64,000 nt of DNA from Cyclaneusma minus (taxonomy: Eukaryota > Ascomycota > Leotiomycetes > Marthamycetales > Marthamycetaceae), in contig JAKZHN010000008.1 of NCBI GenBank assembly GCA_037179335.1, positions 1 through 64,000 of the forward strand. Direction: 5' to 3'. Numbering within the stretch: position 1 is the first letter of the stretch; each line of letters opens with the position of its first letter. Below are positions 32,398-43,799 of this stretch, piece after piece. Below the pieces are notes generated by a model that was given only the letters and a program-made list of their open reading frames with translations, made no database searches and had not been told where the DNA came from. The position numbers were made by a program, and so were the translations under genes.

Positions 32398-34687
32398 GGG
32401 TTGGGGGAAAGATATCAGGAGTTAGTTTTGTCTTCTTAGCGAGCATGTGCCGGGCAGGTTCGCATCTTCGTTTTCGATGGAGTGAGATCGGGTTATTCCT
32501 GAGCGATTGTGGATTGTACATATTATGTGATAGCTAGGAGTGAAGTGGGCTTGTGTGTGCTCAGAAGCCATGAGACTATGTAGTATGTACTAGGTATTCT
32601 CAGAGACCCACATCCCAGTGTATATTTTTTGACTGGACACAGGGATCCATGGTTCCAGGGACCTTCAGGGCAGCATTCCAGCAGGAACAGCCTGCCACAG
32701 GGTCTCTCCAGGGCCCCAAGCCCCGCGCAAGCCCTGAAGCCCCCCTAAAGCCGACGTGCAACAAAACTCGGCCAAAACTCGGCTCTTAGCCCAAGATCAC
32801 CTGACCTTCAAAATCTTGATGTAAAAGTTTTGTTGCACATCGGCTTTAGGCCTCCTTCAGGGCATGCTGTCCCCTGAAGGCCCTTGAAGGTGCCTGTGAG
32901 GTTCAGCACTCTAGGCATCTCCAGGGCCTCGAAACGAAGAGAAGCCTGAAGGAAGCCTAGAGACGACGTGCAACAAAACTTCGCGTGCAACGGGATCACG
33001 TGAACCGCCCCTTTTTTTGGACTTTGTTCCACGTCGACAGGCCCGGACGAGCCCCGGGCATGGTGATGGGGAGAACCGATGGTATGGATTCCGCTTTCTG
33101 TCAATGTGAACTAAAAATAAAAGCTTTGGAGTAGTCATTTGCTTGGAGGGGATCTGTCTTATTGCATAACGCAGACATGGCTCGGATTTTGGGCTAGCAA
33201 CTGAGCTAGAACTGGGAAACTCCAGACACTTGAGGGCCTTTGCCGTATCTCCACGCTCCCCTTTGGTACCAATATTGACTTCAATTATCACCTTTGATTT
33301 GTGGGAGTTAGGCCGGGTCATTGGGACTGAACGGACAAGTGGATTTGAAGCGAGTCTTCAAAGACAAAGCAAGTTCCCGGAGCTGCCAATTTCACCTCGC
33401 TCTCGCCGACTTCGCTCTCAAACCAGTTTCGTCTTCTTCTCACATACTTCACCCCGCTTCCGCCGTCCTCGCCTCTTTCCCATTCATTCTCATCCTCTTC
33501 CCGCAACCTCGACCGCCTTTATACAAACCTCCTCTCCTACGATCTCCACTTCTCTTCTACGACCTCCACCTCTCTTCTACCACCTCTGCTTCTCTTCTCC
33601 AAACCCGATTCTCCTGGTACGAGTATCTGGTGTCGTAGCGAGAAGCCGGTCGAGGGAGTCGAAGCGGCTGGCAAGGTGGTAGAGAAGAATCTGGGCGACG
33701 AGTCTTAGACTGGCATTTCGGATAGGGCTGATGACAGCTTCGCGAAGACTCGGCTGAGTGTGTGGAGCAGTTCAAAATGAGCAATCGGCAGTATTCTAGC
33801 AATGAATTCCAGACAAATCTCATATGAAGCTCTTCGCTTCACCCGTCACCGTTGAGCACATAGGCTTTTTGATAGCTTGGCGCACTATTTTAAACATCTC
33901 GCTGGCCCCACGCACGGCCCCGCTCTGATCGTTCGATGATCTCGAACCCCCATGGCATTGATCCCCAGAAAACTTGGAAAAAGTAGAGTCGAGTCAATTA
34001 TGTCTTGGGCCCCTGGGAAATACGAGCAGCTTTCGATCCTACGTGGTGGTCTCCCCAAATGAGCAGCTTATTTCTAATGAGAGCTCGCTGATGCGCACCT
34101 CTGATTGGCTCCTCGGACGCCGGCGCCCGGGGCAGGTCCCTGCTTCACGAGCGAGGAGAGTCGACATAGAAGGTTCAATCTCGAAGTATTAATTCTCCGG
34201 ACGCTCAACTCTCACTTCCGCCATGGCAACCACGTCTCAAGCTGCTTTACCGTATCAGGAGACCCGCCCTGTCGTTATCGCAGCTTAATTGACCTTCTTA
34301 TATACCCGTTGAGACTGACTGCGCCGCCGTCCTAGGGGTCGATCATCCGAGGGAAACCGCGTCGAGCATTCCACAGGTACTTGGAGACATCATCTCGACC
34401 GCGCCCGAGGCCTATCGCGAGCACGACAAGGACACCTGTACTCACGTCCGACGGAAATATCTCTGTCGATTCCATGCTGCACCACCGCCCGAGTTCGAGC
34501 GACACAACCTGACTGTCGACCTGTCGCCAACCGTTTGATGACAAGTTCCACCGCCTCCTCTCAACTCTCCTAGCCTCGACAACACCATTCGACTCCACCC
34601 AACTCCACGACTTCTAAACTACGCGATTAACCCCTCTCATCCACCCACCTCCACCTCTCATCTCCCCATCACCACCCAGTCGCAACA
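32398..34687. other. Intergenic interval with a foldback element
   Basis: 2.3 kb. Holds the foldback at 32731-32863 and related words to about 33000. From 33.2 to 34.6 kb, overlapping Ser/Pro-rich ORFs on both strands have no protein character. The pyrimidine-rich stretch at 34600-34687 is the likely 5' leader of the next gene. Confidence 0.5.
32731..32863. repeat. Foldback / MITE-like inverted repeat
   Basis: CCTAAAGCCGACGTGCAACA...AACT at 32744-32768 and its reverse complement at 32826-32850 differ at one base (a G-to-A). The arms extend outward through GCCCTGAAG/CTTCAGGGC to about 38 bp. A third, partial copy (AGACGACGTGCAACAAAACT) lies at about 32960-32979. No transposase nearby. Confidence 0.65.
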
Positions 34688-35472
34688 ATGACTACCACAC
34701 TCGTTCCCTTCAGCACCCTCCCCTCGTGCGCCTCCCAATGCGGAGCTCTCTACGATGCCCAAGGAGCCTGTGTTCCCCCTGCCGTCCCCACCTCGAACCT
34801 CGCAGCCTACACTTCCTGCTTCTGCGACTACAGCGAACTACAAGCCTTCAAGACCGGCACAACCGGAGTCACCAATTGCCTGTGCTCCGATGATTCCACC
34901 GGCCTGCAACAGATCCAGAACTGGTATTTGGGATTCTGTGGATTGCAGGCGTCAGGCACGAGCAGCGGCAGCGCAGCAACGGCGACAGCCACCAGTACCA
35001 GCTCGAGCTCAAACAGTGGCGGAGGCAACCCGACCTGGTAAGCAATTGACCACGTCTTCAAGTCTGGAGCTTTGGTGGATCGGGGAGGACGCGAATGTAC
35101 TTTACTCTTCATGAAAGTTGCGCTAATCTCCTACTTCCGCACAGGATGTCCACACACTGGAAATGGGTCGTCATGCTCGTAGTCGTCTTCGTCGGCATCG
35201 TCGTGATCTGGATCGGCGCCTGGCTCCTACGTCGCCGCTACCTGCGCAAGCGAGAACGAGAAATCGAACTTCGAGGTCCTGTTGCTCTGGGACCACATCA
35301 ACATCACATCTTCACTGATCCCGCCACAGCAGCTGCTGGTGCCAGAGGCGGGAAAGGAAAGGACAGAAGTCGTGAGAGTGAGAAATCGGCAGCGGGTTTG
35401 GAGACGATGCAGCCGAGCAAGAAACCGAAGGAGAAGAAGTTGAAGAAGTGGATTGTGAAGGAGAGGACCTGA
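34688..35472 (+). CDS. Single-pass membrane protein with an eight-cysteine ectodomain (225 aa)
   Basis: Predicted join 34688..35037, 35145..35472; intron 107 bp; the join completes the codon for W in NPTW|MSTHWKW. Residues 1-90 hold eight cysteines (14, 18, 28, 44, 46, 64, 66, 84) in a CxxxC...CxC...CxC...C pattern, resembling CFEM-like cysteine-rich domains though I do not claim CFEM. A Ser/Thr/Gly-rich linker (likely O-glycosylated) leads to one hydrophobic helix (WVVMLVVVFVGIVVIWIGAW, about 121-140), then RRRYLRKRERE and a Lys-rich cytosolic tail. There is no cleavable signal peptide, so the single helix probably acts as a signal anchor with the N-terminus outside. A surface sensor or adhesion role is a guess. 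Confidence 0.85.
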
Positions 35473-36461
35473 TGTTGCGAGTTGTATATGATGCTCATTC
35501 ATTGAGGGGAAACCCCTTGGCGTTGTGGTATACGGGAGCCTCCTAATTTAAAGGTGGTCTTCGTTTATGGGCTGGCGCATACCGGGTGGCAGGCTTCTGG
35601 GCTTAGGATTTGACGGAACAAGGTGCCTGGCGTTTCGGTTCTCGTTCGGAGGATATGGGAAACATGGTAGAGCCAGAGCCCGTGAGCCGAAGAACGTGGG
35701 TCAAAGAATGTAAGCCAAAGAAGGCTCCTACTTGGCGCACACATATGCCGCTGTGTATATCGGGAGGGAGAGTAGCAGCCAGAGACCGGCTGATCGGCTG
35801 CTAGGATCAAATAGATGGCTGCGAGTTGCTGTCCTGGATCTGAGAGGACCAAGATGCTACGCCCAGGCACTGTGCCCTCTTCATACTGTTTAGAAGTCAC
35901 TTGGCTGGTCTGCCTTTAACCTGCACATGCTGACTGCTGCCAGTCTTGTGAACAACTGAGACAGGGGAGTCTCACAACCTTGGCCCAGCTTGTAATAACA
36001 GCGGCCTATGAACCTTTAATGATATTCAATCTTCTCATGACACGGCACCTCGTGAGAGGCTGGAGATCTGAAGTTGCAGCTGATGGGTTGAATAGAGTCT
36101 GGATAGTGAGGCTGCTGGTGTTTACCAAATAGACAATTGTCTCTGAGCTTGCTTAGTCGAGAAACATCGAAACAAATGGATAAAGAAAATTCAAAGCTAC
36201 CAGTGGCAACTCCTCGTGCATTAAATATTAATCTGCAATGCCAATGCCAGCCTGAAGAATGCTGTTGCTAGAATCAGGGGTTGCCACGCTAGGAGCATCT
36301 CCTGGCAAGCTGAACAAGGCGCGGGCTCCGGCATGACATCGATCCACCAAACGGCTCCTGCGAAGCTTCAACATCCGCGAAAACCAAACATCCAGCAGCA
36401 GCGCCCTTTCTCCTCAACCCGCACACCTGCATCGTCCTCTGCTGATCAGAGGCCATGAGCC
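35473..36461. other. Intergenic region
   Basis: About 1 kb between two plus-strand genes: the 3' region of the cysteine-rich membrane protein and the promoter of the Rab-GAP gene. Only unsupported ORFs. Confidence 0.5.
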
Positions 36462-39400
36462 ATGTTCAACCTCTCCAGCCTCGTGCAAAAGGCTCAGTCG
36501 CTGATTGACCCAACCCAAGCTCTCAACCTCTCGCCCTCCGACCGCAACCCCGCCAAAAGCACCCTGTTCCGCCATCAGTTTCGCCTGCCCGACTCCCAGA
36601 ACCCGCTGCAGGAAATCACTGCTGAGCTGACTATTTCTCCCAATGTTGCCTATACGCCGGGCACCACGCAGGGCGAGAAGGATCGGGATCGTGATCGTGG
36701 ATACCACTATGCGGGCAAGCTGCATCTGAGTGAGAGCTATCTGTGCTTCTCGACACAGCTCACCAGCTTCCTACAGAGTGCTACCACGACCACCAGCTCG
36801 GGCTTTACAGGTCAAACACATGGAGCTGGACCGGGCGGAAATGGTTTCACACTTCCTTTGTGTGCGATAAGGCGGGTTGAAAGGCTGCACAGCCAGAGTT
36901 ATCAGGTATGCATGCTCCTTTTGGGGTGTCCGGTTGAGCCTGGCTGCCTGGCTAACATCTGCCACAGTTTGCTCTAGCTATCACCACCTCGAACGGACTC
37001 AATACAGTGGCAGCAGCAGGCGATGGCTCGAAAGCGCCGCTTCCTCAGCAGAGGATCGTCATACAATTAGCAGGCACCCGTCCTTCCTGCGAAAGGTTCT
37101 GCGATGGGCTGAAAAGGGGCTTGAAGTCTGGTGTTGGCGATGTAGGGAAGATGAAGAAGGTCGTGGCAGAATGCTACTCCGAATACCTGCTAGCTGCTGA
37201 GCCGAAGAAAGGAGATCCTCCAGATGCTGGCCTGGGCATGGTCTTTCGCTATCCCGGAGATGCCAAGAAGCTCCGCGACAGAAGCAAGATGCGCCTTTGG
37301 GCTGAGTACTTGCGAGAATATGGTCGCAATGTTACGCTTATCCGGCAGCCAACTTTCCACAAGCTGATACGTGTTGGATTGCCGAATCGTCTGCGTGGGG
37401 AGATGTGGGAGTTGGCGTCAGGTTCGCTGTTCTTACGTCTCGAAAACCCAACACAATATACCGATACCCTTGCGAAATTCTCCGGACGAGCCTCACTGGC
37501 AATCGACGAGATCGAGAAGGATCTAAATCGCAGTCTTCCCGAGTATCCCGGCTTCCAGAGCGAAGAGGGTATTGGCCGGTTAAGAAGGGTTCTTACAGCA
37601 TACAGCTGGATCAATCCTGAGGTCGGCTATTGTCAAGCGATGAATATCGTTGTCGCTGCTCTCCTCATCTACATGTCCGAATCCCAAGCCTTCTTTCTCC
37701 TATCCGTACTCTGCGACAGACTCCTACCCGGCTATTACTCGACGACCATGTACGGAACACTACTTGATCAGCGAGTCTTTGAGTCACTGGTGGAAAAGAC
37801 GATGCCAGTCCTCTGGGATCACTTAGTGAAGTCAGATGTCCAACTTTCGGTCGTATCGCTACCATGGTTTCTGTCTCTATATATCAACTCCATGCCTCTA
37901 GTCTTCGCTTTTCGCGTTCTCGATGTCTTCTTCCTCGAGGGTCCAAAAGTGCTCTTCCAAATCGGTCTGGCCATCTTACGCATCAATGGCGAAGAACTCC
38001 TCGATGCGACAGACGACGGGGCTTTCATATCGATCCTAAAATCATATTTCTCCAAATTGGACGACTCCGCACATCCAAAATCCGAAAATCCCAAATTACG
38101 CGCCGTTACACGCTTCCAGGAGCTCATGGTTGTTGCCTTTAAGGAGTTTTCCGGAATCACACAGCAGAGCATTACCGAACAACGGATGAAGCACAAAGAT
38201 AGCGTTCTCAATAGTATAGAAAGCTTTGCGAAGCGAACATCTATTCGAAACCTTGGGCCCGAGAGTAAGCGACTCAGCGTCGAGGAACTCAGCGCTTTAT
38301 ATGATAGGTTCTACGGGGTACTATACGAGAGGCAGCAACGCCTGCAGCAGATTGAGGAGGAAAATGTGCGGAAAGCTCGAGCGAACAGAGCAAAAGCCAC
38401 GGAAATTATTACGGGCATGGGAGATAACCGAGGTGTTGAGAAAGGCCGTGTTGGGCTGGGACCGAGTCCGACATTGATGGACTATGATGGTTTCCGTGAA
38501 TTCTTGGCTGGTATGGCGAAATGGGCCATCACTGATGCTCCGAGTCGAACACCTAGCAGAGATGAGGGTTATGAGAAGGAAAGACAGGGTTCTTATTTCG
38601 GCGGCAGCATGAGACGACTGGGGTCTTTGGCTATTCCTATGTCACCTTGGGGTCATGGAAATCCAGAACCTGCTGATCATGAGTTTATGCAACGGCTTTT
38701 TAGGAGATGGGATGTGGATATGCAGAATGCTCTCACACTGCAGAATGTCGTCACCGGCATTGCCCACGTCAAGGGCACGCGAGATATTATGGGCAGCATT
38801 ACTTACTTTTTCGAGCTTTACGATGACGATGGAGATGGCAAGGTGGATCGCGAGGGTATTCTACGTATATCCGAGGCTCTTCTGTTCCTCTCTCGCAGGG
38901 GTCTGGAAGGCAGTCTGACACCGTCTCCGTCGATGACTGGATTGAGCGAGTATGAGGCGAACAACGGGTTTCCCAGTGACGGTTTAGTTGGAACTACCAA
39001 CGAGCGCTTCCTCAGCAGCGTTAGTGCATTTATCAGGAGATGTTTCGAGTACGCAGACCCCGACCATCCCCAAAACCAGGCCTCCGCTCCCACTCCCAAG
39101 GACGAAAAGGAGAACGAGAACAGTGCAGGTTCTTTCAGCGTTGGCGACGACGAAGATGAAGACGATCTGCTGGACATGGACGATGATGCTACGCCAACAA
39201 GAGAGAAGAAAGACAGCTTATCTAGTCCTGCAATCGGCAGTGACAACAGCCAGTCGATCAGGAAGCCATCTCGAGATGATTCAGCCGCTCAAGCCAACGC
39301 CGCACTCGACCCCTCCAAGCCGCTCCACATCACACTCCCGACATTCCGCATGGTCGTGCTCGCCGACGAGCTCCTCGAACAGTTTTTCGAATCCGCATTC

Positions 39401-39964
39401 CCCTCGTCACTCCGAGTCTGCGACAGTCCTCAATCCAGGAACAACTCCGCAGCTAGCTCCAGTCTCACGACCTTTTCCAGCTTGGGCTTCGGCAGAGGCA
39501 GTATCAGTACCATGGGCAGCATTGGAAGTGTCGGCGGCTCTAGCTCAGCTGGCTTGGTACCGCCCAGCAAGGGTCTACGGGGTGTGCTGGATAATATTGT
39601 GACGGATGGCATGCGTGTTGCCGCAGAAGTTAAGAGACGCATGGATGAGGCGCAGAAGGATCTGGAGAAGAATGCGCTGCAGAGAGACGATGATGAAGAT
39701 GAAGAGGATGAGGGCGAAGCCAGACGCGGGTCAGGAAATGATGGTGGTGATGCAGAGAGGAGGAGTGTGAGGTCAGAGGACAGGGACTTGCTCGAGGGAG
39801 CAGACGCTGAAGCTATGAGTATCAGGGGAAGCGAGGGAATGTCGGCGGTGGTGGATGCGGCGGCTACCCTGGCGCCTGTGGGATTGGGAGTGATGCCGGT
39901 GCAGCCGACGAGGGAGAGGAGCGCCTCGACGGCGACGCAGAAGGTGGTGGAGTTTGAGCGTTGA
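36462..39964 (+). CDS. GRAM-TBC-EF-hand Rab GTPase-activating protein, Gyp2-like (1146 aa)
   Basis: Predicted join 36462..36905, 36968..39964; intron 62 bp, phase 0. Accelerates GTP hydrolysis by a Rab/Ypt GTPase in vesicle traffic. The N-terminal GRAM domain (GKLHLSESYLCFSTQLTSFL, IRRVERLHSQSYQ) is split by the intron. The TBC domain starts near residue 278 (LIRVGLPNRLRGEMWELASG) and carries both catalytic fingers: IEKDLNR (IxxDxxR) at about 330 and GYCQ (YxQ) at about 368, so it should be active. An EF-hand-like loop, DDDGDGKVDREG, sits at about 767. The C-terminal 300 residues are acidic and Ser-rich low complexity. Order and length match yeast Gyp2/Mdr1 and animal TBC1D8/9. The ATG at 36462 is supported by the GRAM domain. 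Confidence 0.93.
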
Positions 39965-41138
39965 TGCGGGCTACATGGGCGAGCATGCCTACCTTGAGCC
40001 AGTTTCTTTCCTAGTACTCGGCTTTGTCATGGCATAGTGTTTCGGCGTGGGGACAGTCGGGGAGTTTTAGTGCATCTTCGGGATCCAGTCCTTCAAGCAA
40101 AGCCGGTGGTTATAGGTCCAGCAGGTCCAGCTCTCAATGTGCGACTTGATGTCAAGTCTGGGTTTCAAGTCTTTGGTGTTTTGTGCAGTGGTTTGCGACT
40201 GAGTGTGTACCTGACACTGAGACTATGCGAGTAAGCCATTGTCAGTACATGTACTCGCCCGTCGCTAGGCTAGCCCCATACTGGCTGCAGCCACCCGTCA
40301 CCAGAAGCTTACTTGATGGTTTACTACTCCATACTACATGTTCTCTACCAGATTACTCTACTTTGCGGCTTCGTGGCACGTTTTCCCAACACCGGGCCTG
40401 GACTCAGCGTGGTGCTTGGCCTGTCATCCGTCCACCAGCACTGACAGTTCTTGGGTAGGGCCGGGCTACTTTCGACTCCGCTTCGCCGACCTTCAATCTT
40501 ATTTCTGTGCTACATCAGTTAATATAGCGAGATGAAAAACTCACGAGACAACCGGCGGATGACAGCGCTGTCACAGCGCACATGGGCAAGTACCCAAAAC
40601 TCACGTGTCCGGCCGATAAGGGCCGAGTCGGCGACGTATGCGCATTTCGTCATCCGGACCCGCTGTTTTGGGTTGTGTCCCGCCAAGTGATGAGAGTGCC
40701 GGCGGCGCTGCTTTTCGCTCTGGCGGCTTCCAAACTCTCTTGCCATATCTAAAGTTCTGAACCTTCTGACAGCTCACACCATCATGACGGACTGAGCGAG
40801 GCATTTCCAATTGTCACGTACACGACTGTCGAGTCGAAATCCGCTCCTCGCTTCTGCCATCCCACATCATCACGAGAAATCCCAACCATGGTGCACTCCG
40901 TTCGGTCGAGCATTCACAGCTACTAGCTCAGCCTTGCAATCCGTATCTGTGAATCTTCGATCTGCCATTCACTCTCTGCTCCGCACCAGCAATCAGCCTT
41001 CAAGCTTTATTTCGAATCCTGTCGCGCTTCAGTCGGATCTCCGCTACGAAACACTTTACGAGACTCAGCTCTCAGGGCCTAAATCCCGCCTACGTACTCC
41101 CAAACCAGCAATCCCGCGCCCTTTGAGAAAAAGCTCAG
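39965..41138. other. Intergenic region (PKA upstream)
   Basis: About 1.2 kb. No convincing ORF. From about 40750 to 41138 the composition suits a long 5' leader of the kinase gene. Confidence 0.5.
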
Positions 41139-42822
41139 ATGGCTGCAACCGTTGCTCACAAAATCTCCAAACACCTCGGACACGGCCATTCCTCTGCGGA
41201 GAACGAAAAGACTATGGCTCCCTCGGCGGCGGCGCATGCGAATGGCAGTGCGAATGATTACAACCACCACTCCAACGGCGCAGTGCAGAAACCCGACCAC
41301 ACCGATGCAAAACGCAGCATAGCGCGCCTCACCGGATCGCACGGCGAAATCTCGCGCGACATCTCCTTCTCGCGCGACTCCCAACAACGCAAGGAAGTCG
41401 GACAGTCGCGCGGCCACTCGCTCAGCATCAACGATTTCGAACTCGTGCGGACGCTGGGAACAGGCACGTTTGCAAGAGTGTGGCTGGTGAGGCTGGCGAA
41501 TGCGGAGGAGAAGGATAAGGGGAAGGTGTTTGCGCTGAAGGTACTGAGGAAGGTGGAGGTGATTCGTCTGAAGCAGGTCGATCATGTGAATCATGAGAGG
41601 CAGGTGTTGAGCGATGTGGCCGGGCATCCGTTTATTACGACGCTGATTACGAGTTTTTCGGATCATGATAGTTTGTACATGTTGGTGAGTGCGGATGCGC
41701 GGTTTCTTGTGGTTCTGTGTCTGGTCATTGCGGGTGTCAGAGCTGTGGATGTGGCCTCGGGTTTGGCTATGAACCTGGACTCGGTCTTGGGCTTGGACTT
41801 GGACTTGGATCTCGCTTTGGACTTGGACTTGGACTTGGACTTGGATTTCGCTTTGGACATGGACTTGAACTCGGGGCTGACTGCTTGTGTTGTGACAGCT
41901 TGACTACTGCCCCGGCGGAGAAGTATTCTCGTACCTGCGAAAAGCCAAGCGCTTCGGAGAAAACACAGCACGCTTCTACGCCGCCGAAATTGTGCTGATC
42001 CTCGAATTCCTACACGAGCAAGAAGGCGTCGCATACCGAGACCTGAAGCCCGAAAACCTCCTACTAGACGCCGAAGGCCATATCAAGCTGGTAGACTTTG
42101 GATTTGCTAAGCGCTTGGGAAACCGTAAGTACTCCGGACGATGGAATGAATGAGATAAATGAGATAAATGGAATGGAAGCTGATGTTGAGGAAATAGGTG
42201 AGACGTATACGCTCTGCGGTACTCCCGAATATCTTGCGCCGGAGGTTATTCAGTCGAAGGGGCATGGTACGGCGGTTGATTGGTGGGCGCTTGGTATTCT
42301 GATCTATGAATTCCTGACTGGGTATCCGCCGTTCTGGAACTCGAACCCGATAGAAATTTACAAACAGTGCGTTTTGTCCCTATCCTCCTCCCTCTCCCCA
42401 TTCCCTCTTCCGGTTTCTCTTCCTCTCCCCTGGCCTCCTACCTCTCCCTCTCAAAGTCCTTTCCGTTATCACATCACTAACATCTGACCCACAGAATCGT
42501 ATCCAAACCCGTCCGCTTCCCCTCCGACCCGCCCATCTCCCCCGAAGCCCAAGACCTCATCCGACAACTCTGCACCGTCGACCGTTCCCACAGACTAGGA
42601 AACATGGCCGGTGGAGCCCAAAGAGTCAAGGATCATCCATTCTTCAGAGGCGTGATTTGGAATGATGTGCTGAGGAGGAAATACAGAGGTCCGATTATTC
42701 CGCCCTTGAGGTATCCGGGCGATGCGCAGTGCTTTGATACTTATCCGGATGAGAAGGAGGGACGTGAGCCGTATACTAGTGAGCTGGAGGGGAAGTGGGA
42801 GGAGTTTTTTAAGGACTTTTAG
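41139..42822 (+). CDS. cAMP-dependent protein kinase catalytic subunit (422 aa)
   Basis: Predicted join 41139..41684, 41899..42124, 42198..42366, 42495..42822; introns 214, 73 and 128 bp, phases agree. AGC-family Ser/Thr kinase released from its regulatory subunit by cAMP. Visible: Gly loop GTGTFARVWLV, catalytic Lys in FALKVLRK, catalytic loop YRDLKPENLLL, Mg-binding DFG in LVDFGFAKRL, activation segment TLCGTPEYLAPE with the phosphorylatable Thr, DWWALGILIYEFLTGYPPF, and a C-terminus ending exactly in FKDF, the PKA FxxF motif. The N-terminal ~95 residues are a low-complexity His/Asn/Ala-rich extension, usual in fungi. The first intron holds a hexamer minisatellite. The kinase core is complete. 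Confidence 0.94.
41790..41875 (+). repeat. TTGGAC hexamer array inside PKA intron 1
   Basis: About 13 imperfect copies of (T/C)TTGGAC with interspersed TTGGATCTCG and TTTCGC units. It keeps an open frame (LDLDLD) but is flanked by good splice sites GTGAGT at 41685 and GACAG ending at 41898, and removing it restores MLLDYCPGGE, so it is intronic. Confidence 0.85.
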
Positions 42823-43799
42823 ATTGGTGTGGGTGTGAGGAGGGGTGTGGGGATGGGAATGTGCGGAGAGGGATGGGATGCGAGCCCGGTGACATTCAAC
42901 AAGCACGAGTCGGTGCAGGATTGGTGGCAGAATTGGTGACTGATTTGGCACCACACGCTTACCAAGCCTTTAATAGATACTAGAGCGAAGACCTTTGGTG
43001 CCGAGACTTGGAAGCGAGTTTGGCTTTCTTTCAGGGGCCACATTTGAATTTCTTGGTGAGCGAGAGGGATATTGATTTTACGATGGTTTTTGTTAGGTTT
43101 GGCGATGGAGACTTGGTGCGAAGCTCACGACAGAACATGCTATATATGCAAACGACGGTCTTGGATTTGGGAGGGAGGGTTTACAAGCGGTGTTGGGAAT
43201 CTTTTCTTCTAGATGCTACCGGCTAGAAAGCAAGCAAGCAAACGTGTACGTACTTCCGAGATGTCTGGGGCGCGTAGGGCCTTTAGCATCTGACTACCTG
43301 TATTACTAGATTACAACTTGTGTTTTCGGACGGCTTCGTGATGTTCGACAAGCATGTGATGTTACTGCTACTTCGCAGCTAGACTCTGTCACGCCCTAGC
43401 ACTCCAGTGTGTCATGCTTCTCGATCCTGTCGTCCTGATTTCTACCCACCGGTTTGATCACGCGGTACCAGGAATTTCCAGCACCATGTCTCCGCGCGTC
43501 AGAAATCCATATCGCACACCAATCGATGCCAAATTCCATGGAGATTACGAATACGCTGGTCTCGTCTCTCTTCTGGGATGAAGCCGTAAAATCACTTTCA
43601 AGGTTCGACTTCCGTTTTCACGTCATTGTGGAGTTTTCTCGCTGGGAGCACTCGGGAAGTTGTGGTATATTCTTCCAAAATCCCATGGTATCTATCACGT
43701 AACTCCAGTCCCAGTCCAAACCCTCCTCATGAGGACCCATTCCCATCCCTCACACTTCGGTCACACTCACAGTCTCACCCCTTCCACTCCACTTCCCCC
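42823..43799. other. Intergenic region between convergent genes
   Basis: Shared 3' region of the kinase (+) and CorA-like (-) genes; short unsupported ORFs only. Confidence 0.5.

Noticed and set aside
41139..41903. Reading through PKA intron 1 as coding (Leu-Asp repeats)
   Set aside because: It would end before the catalytic loop; clean splice sites restore the kinase core.
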